Below, one piece after another: positions 33,290 through 42,300 of a stretch of DNA of 64,000 bases. Source of the DNA: Pseudomonas cichorii (GTDB lineage Bacteria; Pseudomonadota; Gammaproteobacteria; Pseudomonadales; Pseudomonadaceae); the NCBI RefSeq assembly GCF_015471405.1, contig NZ_BLVZ01000009.1, positions 62,001 to 126,000 of the forward strand. The letters run 5' to 3'. The position numbers and the translations under genes are program-made. The notes beneath the pieces are model-generated. The model was not told where the DNA came from. It made no database searches and saw only the letters and a list, made by a program, of their open reading frames with translations. The stretch's first letter is position 1. Each line of letters begins with the position of its first letter.

Positions 33290-36200
33290 ATGCAAAGGCT
33301 AGGCGATTCGATTTTTCTTAGTGCTTCTGACTTGGTTGGACATCTTAACTGCCGGCACTTAACGAGCCTTGACTTAGCGGTGGCGAATGGCGAGCTAGAA
33401 CGCCCCGCTATCTGGGACCCATTGCTGCAGATTCTTTGGGAGCGTGGCGCGCGACATGAACAAGGCTTTGTCGAGCACCTACGATCCCAAGGTCTATCCG
33501 TCACAATCATTGACGGTGTCGGAGTTGATGACGAATCGGTCGAGCGCACAAGGAGCGCCATGGTCGCTGGGGACGAGATCATAGTACAAGGCGCGTTTCG
33601 CGCGAATGGTTGGGTGGGTCGCACGGATGTCCTCAGGCGAATAGAGGTCGAGAGCGATCTCGGAGCATGGTCTTATGAGGTGATCGATACCAAGCTCGCT
33701 CGTGAGACCAAAGGTGGAACTGTCTTGCAGCTTTGCTTGTATGCGGATCTAGTCGGCACCATCCAAGGGGGTTGCCCGACGCATAGCTATGTAGTTGCCC
33801 CATGGTCTGGGTATGAGCCACAGATGTATCGAATGGACGATTACGCAGCGTACTTCCGACGAGTCAAAAGCAGCCTTGTAGCTGCTATCGAGCACGCGGG
33901 GGAGGTGATCTATCCTGAACCGAAGGAGCATTGCGACATCTGTCGTTGGCAGAGTCGTTGCGACCGGAAACGTCGAGAGGATGACCATCTCTCGCTTGTG
34001 GCCGGGATCACCAAAGTCCATATCGATGAGTTAAGACGGCACGGCATAGAAACCATGACGGATCTAGCAGCAATGCCGGTTCCGCTTGCATGGAGACCCT
34101 CGCGCGGGGCAGTACATTCGTACGAGCGGGTACGAGAGCAGGCGCGCATTCAGATCGAGGGACGCGAAGCTGGGAGCGTGCTTCACGAACTTTTACCTGT
34201 GACGGAAGGATTCGGTTTAGCGAGCCTACCCGAACCCTCAGTCGGGGATATCTTCTTCGATCTGGAGGGCGATCCATTTGCTGGGGAAGGCGGCCTTGAG
34301 TACTTGTTTGGTTATACTTTTATTGATGGTAGCAATGGCATCGCTTACACAGCTGACTGGGCGCTATCTCGTGAGGAGGAAAAACTGAATTTCGAGCGTT
34401 TCATCGATTTCGTCGTCGCTCGACAGGAGCAATACCCGGATCTGCACATTTACCATTTCGCACCCTATGAGCCGGCTGCTCTAAAACGGTTGATGGGGCG
34501 GCATGCAAGTCGTGAAGAGGAGATTGATGCTCTTCTGCGCTCCAAACGCTTTGTTGACCTTTACAGCGTGATACGAAATGGTCTGCGAGCGAGCGTGGAA
34601 AGTTACTCGATCAAAAAGCTTGAGCCCTTATACGATTTCATCCGAGATACAGATCTTTCAGAAGCAAACATGGCGCTTGCTAAGGTTCAAGCATGTCTTG
34701 AGCTGGGAGATTTAGCATTCATCAATGATGCTGATCGTTATGTTGTGACTGGATACAACCGAGATGACTGCGTATCTACATGGCGCCTTCGGGACTGGTT
34801 AGAAATACGGCGCACCAACTTGATCAATGTTGGCAATATCATTCCTCGACCGGAAGTACCTGAGAGCGTGCCAAGCGAGGCACTTGGTGAATGGCAAGAG
34901 AAGATCAATGGGCTTATCGAACGGTTGACGGACGGGGTTCCTACTGATGCGGCGGAGCGCACGGCCGAGGAGCATGCTCGATGGATTCTCGCGCATTCGC
35001 TCGACTGGCACCGGCGAGAACAGAAGGCGCTTTGGTGGGAGTATTTCCGCCTTTCCGACCTTATGGCAGAAGATTTGCTCGACGAGCGAGCTGGACTTTC
35101 AGGTCTAACATTTGTGGGCGTGAATGGGGGAACAGCTAAGGCACCCATTCATCGCTACAGCTTCCCTCCTCAAGAAACGGAGATGCGCGGCAGTGAAGAT
35201 TTGCACACTTTAGGAGGCAGGAAACTAGGCAGCGTCGACGCAATTTCTCTGGATGAACGTTGGGTCGATATTAAGAAACGAGGGGACAGTGCAAATATTC
35301 ATCCTGAGGCAGTTTTTTCCCACACAGTTATTAATACTACTGTCCTTGCGAATGCGCTTGTTCGCATCGGCGAACATGTCGTTGCTCATGGAATGGAGGG
35401 GGACGGACCCTTTCAGGCCGCTCGTGATCTTCTGATGCGTCTGCCCCCTCGGATAGGCAATCAACCGATCCAGCATGATGGTGAGCCTGCCCTAGATGCC
35501 GCACTCCGTGTTGCGGCACATATCGAAAGTGGACTGCTTCCAATCCAAGGGCCGCCAGGTGCCGGCAAGACGCACACAGGCTCACGCATGATCTGTTCTC
35601 TCGTACAAACCGGGAAGACTGTTGGAGTAACTGCCAATAGTCACAAGGTCATCCGCAACCTTCTCGATGGAGTTGTGAAGGCTTCTGAAGAAATGGGAAT
35701 TGATGTTTGCTGCTTTCAAAAACCTTCGGAGATGGAACCAGATCAGCAGCGATTGCGATTTGTAAAAAGTAATGCTGATTTGCTAAACGCCATCGGCAGC
35801 AGAGCAAATGTGGCAGGAGGGACTGCTTGGCTGTGGGCGTTGCCTGATGCAGCGCACTCCGTAGATGTGCTGTTTATTGATGAAGCGGCGCAAATGGCGC
35901 TTGCGAATGTAATTGCGGTATCACAAGCGGCGAATAGCGTTGTGTTGCTAGGCGATCCGCAACAACTCGATCAGCCGATGCAGGGTAGTCATCCAGAAGG
36001 CACTGATGTTTCAGCTCTGCATCATATTCTTGGTGAAGAGCAGACGATTGCGTCTGACCGAGGACTTTTTCTTGCGGAGACATGGCGTCTTCATCCGGAC
36101 ATCTGCTCCTATACGTCCGAACTATTCTACGAGGGGCGTCTTCATCCTCGCCCAGGATTGGAGGCTCAAGCAATTCGCTCACCCGGACGCCTCAATGGTT

Positions 36201-36682
36201 CGGGCCTCCGCTATGTGGCAGTCGTTTCTGAAGGCAATCAGAGTTCATCGCCGGAAGAGGCTGATTGCGTTCGAACGCTCGTGGAGGAAGTCCTTGCGTC
36301 AGGCACTACCTGGATCGACAGGCATGGTGTTGAGCGACTGATATTGCTTCAAGATATATTAATCATTGCTCCCTATAATGCGCAGGTGTTCGAGTTGCAG
36401 GACCGCATTTCGGGCGCTCGGATCGGAACTGTCGACAAATTCCAAGGACAGGAAGCGCCGATCGTCATTTACTCGATGACAACATCAAGCTACGTCGATG
36501 CACCGCGTGGAATGGAGTTTCTCTACAGCCTAAACCGACTGAATGTCGCTACATCACGTGCAAAATGTGTTTGTGTACTCGTTGCGTCACCTACTTTGTT
36601 TGAGGCTCAATGCCGAACACCCCGCCAGATGCAACTTGCCAATGCTTTCTGCCGTTACGATGAACTTGCGACGAAAATATAG
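33290..36682 (+). CDS. TM0106-type RecB-like nuclease fused to SF1 helicase
   Basis: This 1130-residue protein joins three modules. Residues 1-240 are a Cas4/RecB-like PD-(D/E)xK nuclease with YEVIDTKLA and the cysteines CDICRWQSRC near 213 that could bind an iron-sulphur cluster. Residues about 318-540 are RNase-H-like (DIFFDLEGDPF, then YNRDDCVSTWRL). The C-terminal half is a superfamily 1 helicase: Walker A GPPGAGKT near 753, VLFIDEAAQ near 862, GDPQQL, VDKFQGQEAPIVI and LNVATSRAK. Such Dna2/Upf1-like fusions process DNA or RNA ends and occur in defence islands. Base composition is lower in GC than the core. Target is unknown. Confidence 0.85.
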   Translation: MQRLGDSIFLSASDLVGHLNCRHLTSLDLAVANGELERPAIWDPLLQILWERGARHEQGFVEHLRSQGLSVTIIDGVGVDDESVERTRSAMVAGDEIIVQGAFRANGWVGRTDVLRRIEVESDLGAWSYEVIDTKLARETKGGTVLQLCLYADLVGTIQGGCPTHSYVVAPWSGYEPQMYRMDDYAAYFRRVKSSLVAAIEHAGEVIYPEPKEHCDICRWQSRCDRKRREDDHLSLVAGITKVHIDELRRHGIETMTDLAAMPVPLAWRPSRGAVHSYERVREQARIQIEGREAGSVLHELLPVTEGFGLASLPEPSVGDIFFDLEGDPFAGEGGLEYLFGYTFIDGSNGIAYTADWALSREEEKLNFERFIDFVVARQEQYPDLHIYHFAPYEPAALKRLMGRHASREEEIDALLRSKRFVDLYSVIRNGLRASVESYSIKKLEPLYDFIRDTDLSEANMALAKVQACLELGDLAFINDADRYVVTGYNRDDCVSTWRLRDWLEIRRTNLINVGNIIPRPEVPESVPSEALGEWQEKINGLIERLTDGVPTDAAERTAEEHARWILAHSLDWHRREQKALWWEYFRLSDLMAEDLLDERAGLSGLTFVGVNGGTAKAPIHRYSFPPQETEMRGSEDLHTLGGRKLGSVDAISLDERWVDIKKRGDSANIHPEAVFSHTVINTTVLANALVRIGEHVVAHGMEGDGPFQAARDLLMRLPPRIGNQPIQHDGEPALDAALRVAAHIESGLLPIQGPPGAGKTHTGSRMICSLVQTGKTVGVTANSHKVIRNLLDGVVKASEEMGIDVCCFQKPSEMEPDQQRLRFVKSNADLLNAIGSRANVAGGTAWLWALPDAAHSVDVLFIDEAAQMALANVIAVSQAANSVVLLGDPQQLDQPMQGSHPEGTDVSALHHILGEEQTIASDRGLFLAETWRLHPDICSYTSELFYEGRLHPRPGLEAQAIRSPGRLNGSGLRYVAVVSEGNQSSSPEEADCVRTLVEEVLASGTTWIDRHGVERLILLQDILIIAPYNAQVFELQDRISGARIGTVDKFQGQEAPIVIYSMTTSSYVDAPRGMEFLYSLNRLNVATSRAKCVCVLVASPTLFEAQCRTPRQMQLANAFCRYDELATKI

Positions 36683-36700
36683 AAAAAGGAGTTAGTAATC

Positions 36701-36893
36701 CTGACGTCCGCTGCGTTTTCTGCCGCATCACCATGGCTCGTGATGATACGTACTCGCCAGGAGCGACATCGCGCGCACGGACCTTGGGCTTCATTAAGTC
36801 GCAGGCTCGAAGCTTGCTATCAATGGCCAGATCGAAGAGAGCCAGATCTCTGCGTCGATGCCTGCCCCTGCGGTCCAGGACCAGGCGGCGAAA
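36701..36893 (-). pseudogene. Fragment of a tyrosine recombinase (integrase)
   Basis: Read on the minus strand, this piece encodes RRDLALFDLAIDSKLRACDL followed by RARDVAPGEYVSSRAMVMRQ and KTQR. That is the hallmark core of the integrase family with a DLALFNLAIDSKLRGCDLV motif, where the KLR arginine is the first catalytic residue of the R-HxxR-Y set. About 64 codons remain; the N-terminal domain and the catalytic HxxR and tyrosine are gone, and no start codon belongs to it. It sits 18 bases past the nuclease/helicase gene and shows that a mobile element once inserted here. Confidence 0.85.
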
Positions 36894-37101
36894 TCAGACT
36901 TCGTCATGAGCGTTTATCCGAAAGGCGCCAGTGGGGCAGTATCCCCGCCGGTGCAGGGCGGATGAATACGCCGGCCGGAATACAGTTGTGAGACGCAATC
37001 ATCAATCAGCGGATGCGTTTGAACGATGCCATGCAAGGGTAGCCTGTCACCTATAAGATTTAGGGCTTCAAAAACTATAATGCGATGAGGTTCGTGTTCC
37101 A
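36894..37101. other. Intergenic region without recognised gene
   Basis: No open frame with protein-like content was found. It presumably carries the promoter for the gene at 37102. Confidence 0.4.
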
Positions 37102-38154
37102 ATGCAGCAACTTAATATCGCTGTGCCTTATGGCGAACGATGCGTGCTCACACCAAGTGGTTACGCAGTGGTGTGGCCGTTTCTGAATGCAAAGAAAGGC
37201 GATGGCCCCTATGAGCTATTTCTGGACACCAATGCCCTGAGTAAAGTGGATTGGGCGCGCCAGCTGCCACAGCACGTCCGGCACCAGTCCATTCTGAATC
37301 CGTTGCCGGCGCTGATGGAACAGTGGTTTTCCAATCCAGAGTTTCGCGCTGACCCGATTACCCGAATAGACGCGATGACCCAAACCTTGTGCGATTTGGG
37401 CTTTAACTTTCGAGCGAATTTCGCCGAGCAACAAGTGGCCCTTTTACGCAGGAATGAAGCGGCACTGAAGACGCAGTTCAGCCTCATTTTTCCCTATGTG
37501 GTGATCATGAAATCATTGCTGTCGAGGAAGACGCCGGTGGAGACAGCGCTGGCTGAGCTTGATCGAATTGGCCAGGCTGATATTCCGCGCTTCACTTCCA
37601 GCCTTATGTTGACTGCCTTAGGGGTTGTGCTGAAAAGTAAGCAGGCGCTCAAACTCGACGGGGATACGAAGCCTGCCTACTCGTATCTGGATTCCTTCCT
37701 GGCTTTCCAGTCGGGACAAAAGGTTGAGGGCAGCCACATCACAGTGCCGTACCTGCGTAACCGGGCGGGGGATTTGAACCTATGGTTGATACTGCCGACG
37801 CTACGCCAGCAGGGTTATTCATTTATTGGCACACCTGCGGTAGTCACGGGCGATAAAGCACTGCACCGATTGATCCTGCGGGTACTGCCACCACAGCTGC
37901 ACGTCAGTCAGAAAACATGCTTTTCCATCTTTCCTGAGGGATTGGATGAGGCCCAATACACGAAAATTCTCCAGACTGTACAAACCGTTGGGATCAGAGA
38001 CGAGATGACCATGGAGCAGCGCCGGCAGCGGGTGGCGGCGTTGTTCGAGTTGTCCAAGGATTTTTGTGCCAACGCTGAAGAGCGTGCGGCCGTAGACGAA
38101 AGTTGGCAGGAATGGTGCCTGCCGGGGCTTGGGTTGGACATCCGATTGGACTGA
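37102..38154 (+). CDS. PIN-like domain protein, putative nuclease
   Basis: This 350-residue protein matches no family I can name with certainty. Near residue 40, YELFLDTNALSKVDW looks like the first strand and aspartate of a PIN domain. Near residue 225, NRAGDLNLWLILPTLRQQGY and then VVTGDKALHRLIL resemble the later acidic positions of the same fold. The middle (about 60-200) is helical, with LLRRNEAALKTQF and IFPYVVIMKSLL. If correct, it is a metal-dependent RNase, possibly a toxin or phage-response effector. No antitoxin gene precedes it. Confidence 0.55.
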   Translation: MQQLNIAVPYGERCVLTPSGYAVVWPFLNAKKGDGPYELFLDTNALSKVDWARQLPQHVRHQSILNPLPALMEQWFSNPEFRADPITRIDAMTQTLCDLGFNFRANFAEQQVALLRRNEAALKTQFSLIFPYVVIMKSLLSRKTPVETALAELDRIGQADIPRFTSSLMLTALGVVLKSKQALKLDGDTKPAYSYLDSFLAFQSGQKVEGSHITVPYLRNRAGDLNLWLILPTLRQQGYSFIGTPAVVTGDKALHRLILRVLPPQLHVSQKTCFSIFPEGLDEAQYTKILQTVQTVGIRDEMTMEQRRQRVAALFELSKDFCANAEERAAVDESWQEWCLPGLGLDIRLD

Positions 38155-38254
38155 ACTGCCAGCGCCGGTCCTGATTGCTCAGGACCGGAATTAGTTTGAT
38201 GAACTACGCGCCGGCCAATATCACGGCAGTGCCACAGACGACTTCACCAGAGAG

Positions 38255-38407
38255 TCACGACTCGATCAACTCCCGCACCCGCGCCGTCAAGGTGCCGAGT
38301 TGTGGAAGTGACTTGAGGATGGCCTGCATCAAGGCGCTGTCACTGCCGTGGAAGTCATAAATGGCCTGTTTGATGTCGCCCGCCCCGTAGTCACGCCCTG
38401 TGGACAT
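38255..38407 (-). CDS. Small helical protein, possibly a remnant
   Basis: This is a 50-codon frame: MSTGRDYGAGDIKQAIYDFH, then SDSALMQAILKSLPQLGTLT and RVRELIES. The content is convincingly protein-like (two amphipathic helices) and the codons follow Pseudomonas use. An AAAGGACG sequence lies upstream. Function is unknown. It is convergent with the PIN-like gene. It could be intact or the stub of a longer ICE gene. Confidence 0.5.
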   Translation of the reverse strand: MSTGRDYGAGDIKQAIYDFHGSDSALMQAILKSLPQLGTLTARVRELIES

Positions 38408-38600
38408 GATGCTCTCGACGTCCTTTTATCCATCGGTGTTGCGTTTATCAATATAAGGCGTGGTCCGTGCACACTGTGGTTCTACTAAATCGATATTGGA
38501 GGGGGAGCCTGCCCATCAGAACAACGGGCAGGCCAATCCTAATCTGTACCTAGCGCAATCTGCGGAAGGCTGCGCGCAGTTCCAGGGAGGGGCCGCTTAT
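38408..38600. other. Non-coding DNA left of MITE copy 1
   Basis: No gene is supported; short frames here have no protein-like features. Confidence 0.4.
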
Positions 38601-38766
38601 GGCCGAGGCTGTGTAAAAACGTTTTTGAACGCGACAGGTACTCAAAATCGGACTGGAAATCGCGTTTCTACGCGAAATCCACATCTGCTGACGTGCCGAT
38701 AAATTTCAGATTTAACACAGATGCGCATACTTCAATTTTGTGAAGCGTTTTTACACACTCTGGGCC
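38601..38766 (+). mobile_element. MITE-like element, copy 1
   Basis: This ~165-base non-coding element has imperfect terminal inverted repeats: GGCCGAGGCTGTGTAAAAAC on the left and the reverse complement of GGCCCAGAGTGTGTAAAAAC on the right. The inside holds small hairpins (AATCGCGTTTCTACGCGAAATC). A second copy in opposite orientation lies at 44824-44992. The TGTGTAAAAACG end is like those of some IS1182-type elements, which could supply the transposase. Target duplication was not resolved. Confidence 0.8.
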
Positions 38767-39395
38767 GTTTTCTGCCTGTCGCGAAGGACTGAAACCGGCC
38801 AATTGCTGCCAGTAGCGACCGGCAGTAGACGCCCCCTAAGAGACATTCAGATTTTTCGCCGCAAGGTCAGCAATGCAGCGGGAGCAGTCACTGGCGCGGC
38901 TTAAACGGAGGGGGTCTGAGCGGCGGCTTACTGAGTTCACCTGCCGTTCCTGCTGGGAGAATTTGATTCAGATGGCGCTCGAGGCCTGGCCATCAACGGT
39001 CGTTGGAGAAGGGCAGCTTGCAGGCAAGGTTCTCTGCCAATCTCGCTTCGGTAACCGTAAGGCTGTTACCCGAAGGAGACCACATTGAGGAGCGAAATGC
39101 GATGCGCGCTTCACGGCGGGCGCAACCCCGTTGTGGTGCAGGGCAACCGCCGCAGCGTTGCACGCCGCGCCTTCTTGGCCACTTTGCACGGGCGAGCCGA
39201 CATTTGTGTGAAGGCGCCGCGGAACATGTGCTGGTAGGCGATGAGGCGCTACTGCTACACCAGATCCTCAGGTCGAAGACCCCATCGTCCTCGTGGCGCA
39301 AGACGGGCCGCGCAGACGTTTCAACCTAGCGACACTGGAAGTACGCGGAATCGTGCGCCACACTTGGCGATATAGAACGCTTCGGCGGGCGCATG
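38767..39395. other. Non-coding or decayed DNA between MITE copy 1 and the STAND gene
   Basis: No frame with a recognisable product. It contains GC-rich fragments (for example CTGCCAGTAGCGACCGGCAG near 38807) typical of dispersed non-coding Pseudomonas sequence. Confidence 0.4.
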
Positions 39396-42300
39396 TTAGC
39401 CGAACCATCGCCGCAACTTTCGCCGGGCTAATTCGAGCAGAGTCGTCACCAGCCCTGACGGGACCAACGGTTCGCTGCACTCCTCAACCTGTACGCCGAA
39501 CGACGGCTCGTCCACTACAAGCTCGTCTCCAAATCGTTCCAGTCGCCACGCGGTCAGATGCGTGTTAATCGCGGCTGACCAAGTCCTACCGTCCGGATGC
39601 GCGCACACGTGTCGCCAATTGCCCGGCAATCGCGCAACGCACGCGCCGCCGGGACTGTGCAGAATGTTAAGTTCCCCGTTGACTTCCACGGCGAACATCG
39701 CGATAGCCATCGGGTTACGCGCGAAAGCGGAAGGATCCGTCATGCGGGGATATTCATGCACGCACTCGCCGGTCTGAATATTCCACACACGGAGGACGTC
39801 ACGGTGTGCCGAAGTCAGCCACTGCCCGTCGTCGGAGATACCGAGGAACCGAACGTGCTTGTCGCCGCCAAGACGTCGCAGTTCCTTCAACGACGCACTG
39901 TCGCGAACCATGATGACGGAGTTGTCACTGTGGACCAGTACGTCACCTGTCGCTGAAAAACACGCATGCTCAAATCGGCCCTTTTCATGAATCGATGCGG
40001 TTTCTCCGAGCATAGTGAGCGTCTGTGCGTTCAACACACACAGCTTGCCACTACCGTCCGATACGACTGCGACTCGACCGTCGCGGGAGAAGGCCAGGGG
40101 TTCGCCGGGAACATCGCGCATCCGCTTACCCGAGGGAAGGGCGTGCTCGTAGCGACCGAACAGTTGCGATTTGCTGTTATGCCGCAGCCAGAAGCTGCAG
40201 CTGTCTGCCGCAACGTCCACCCCAGCCCAGCCAGCGAACCTGTACGTTGCTACGGTACGCATGCACGGCCAATGCCAGAGGCGCAAGCCGGTCGCATCCT
40301 GCTCGTTGGCGAGGTTACATCCGCCCCAAGTGATGGCAAGCGGCCGCTCAGGCACACGGATCAGCCGATCGATCGACTCGGTGATCTGGCGTGTTGCCCG
40401 CAAGACCATCGTGTGCGCGTCCCAAATGCGCACCGCGCATGGCTCGTTCTTGTACGACATCGTCGGCGTCTTAGCCGTCGACACCAGCACCGTTCCGTCA
40501 TCGGAGTAGGCAAGCGCGGAAATCATGTTCTCGTGGTCTACGGGGCTAGCCTCTGTGCGTGCTTCGTCAACGCGAATGAAGTGCACTTCAAACTGGTTCT
40601 CGCCGTGCTCGCTGTCGAGTCCGAGGTCGTTGCCCGACGCAGTCGCGAGTAACGATCCGTCCGGCGAGAACGCCATCGTGTTGATCTTGCTCAGCTGTGC
40701 CCGTACGTCGCCAACGTGCCGGCCACTCGTGGCGTGCCAAATTCGCACATTCAATGCGTTGCTGTCCGCCATCGCAAGCAACTCACTGTCGGGCGACCAC
40801 GCGAGGGGGCCGCCGTAGCCGTTGTTCTTGTCCAGCCACGCCACGGGGTTTCCGTCTAGCAATCGGTAGATCCACAGCCCGCGGCCTTTGTCGTAGCCGC
40901 AATGGAAGGCAACCAACAGTCCATCTGGCGAAACGAACAACCTGCCGACTGCATGCGCGCTGACGCGCAATTGCCTGACTGCGCGCCTCGACTCGCAATC
41001 CCACACGTTGATGGCGTCGCTCCTTGAGCACCATGCGAAATGCGACGTACCCGGAATGAAGTCGAAGTACGCGTTCGAGGAGGTTGCGTGAGCTTGTGAC
41101 ACGGGGTCACCAATTCGGTCCAACAGTTCACCCTGCGGTATGGACCAGATGGTGATCGAACCATCCCCGGAGCATGCGACGAGCAGCTTTCCGTCACTAC
41201 TGTATTGCAGCTTGTGAACGCCTGAGCGGTGCCCCTTGTGCGTAGCGATGTGCTCGCCCGTGAGCAGCGAGAATTCCATGATGGTCTGTTGTGTCACGGT
41301 GGGCGCCATCCCCAGGGCGAACCGCTGCGAATCGGGCGAAATCGTTACTGATAAGATTTTGTGGCCGATGCGGTGCAGCCGCAAACATTCCTGCCCGCTC
41401 GCAGTGTCGAACACGCGCACGGCAGGATTTATCGACACCGCGACAAAGAAGCGCCCATCGGGCGACCACGCAATATCGACCACGGCGTGAGAGAAGCCGG
41501 TGATGCGCCGGTCGACGGTTGAGCCGAGACGCAACAGCGGTGGGCGCAATTCACGCAACCAAAAACCACCGGGGTACAAGCGCTCCGCAACCTGCCTGCC
41601 CGCCTCGGCCCAGCGTGCCATGGTGCTGTCCCGCGGTAGGTGCCTGCCTCCATCTGCGTAATGCGCGCCAGCAATGCGATGGTCGTACCACCAGCAGCTG
41701 TTCCACATGCATTGCAACAGCGCTTGAGGATAGTCGTCGCGGTGAGCGTCGATGAAATCAATGTCGCGACGCAAGGCTTCCTCGGCCAGCCGAAGCTGCC
41801 AGCCCAACGGGTCGTCCTTGCCGAACAGGCCGCCCGCATCTTGGAGGTCGCCGGCCAGTTCGTAGAGCATGCCGGCGCGATGCCTCGCGTGCCACAGCTC
41901 CCACTCGAGCATCAGCGACGCGAGCGCATATTTTGCCTCGAGTGTTGGTTCGTCGGCCGCGATGGATCCGCGCAGGAAAGGCAGTTCAGTGGCCTTGCCC
42001 AGATCGGGTTGGCCATCTTCCAAAAACCACGCGCGGTGCTCGAAGAATATCGCCAGCGTCTTCCGGCGCGCGGCACGCGTGGCAGCATCGGGCAGGTAGC
42101 GTGTGGTGACCTGCTCGGCAAGCGAGCGGTGAAAAAAACCGATGAGCGCCCCGTCCGGCGCTTGGCGGCGTTGCAGATACGGCCGCATTTGCCGCAGCAC
42201 AACTTGCAGCGTCGCGTTGCGTGCGGCGGCGGCTATGTCCGGGTGTGCCTGCGCAATGAACTCCGACAAGCCCGTTTCGCTCAATCCGCGTCGAGAAGCT

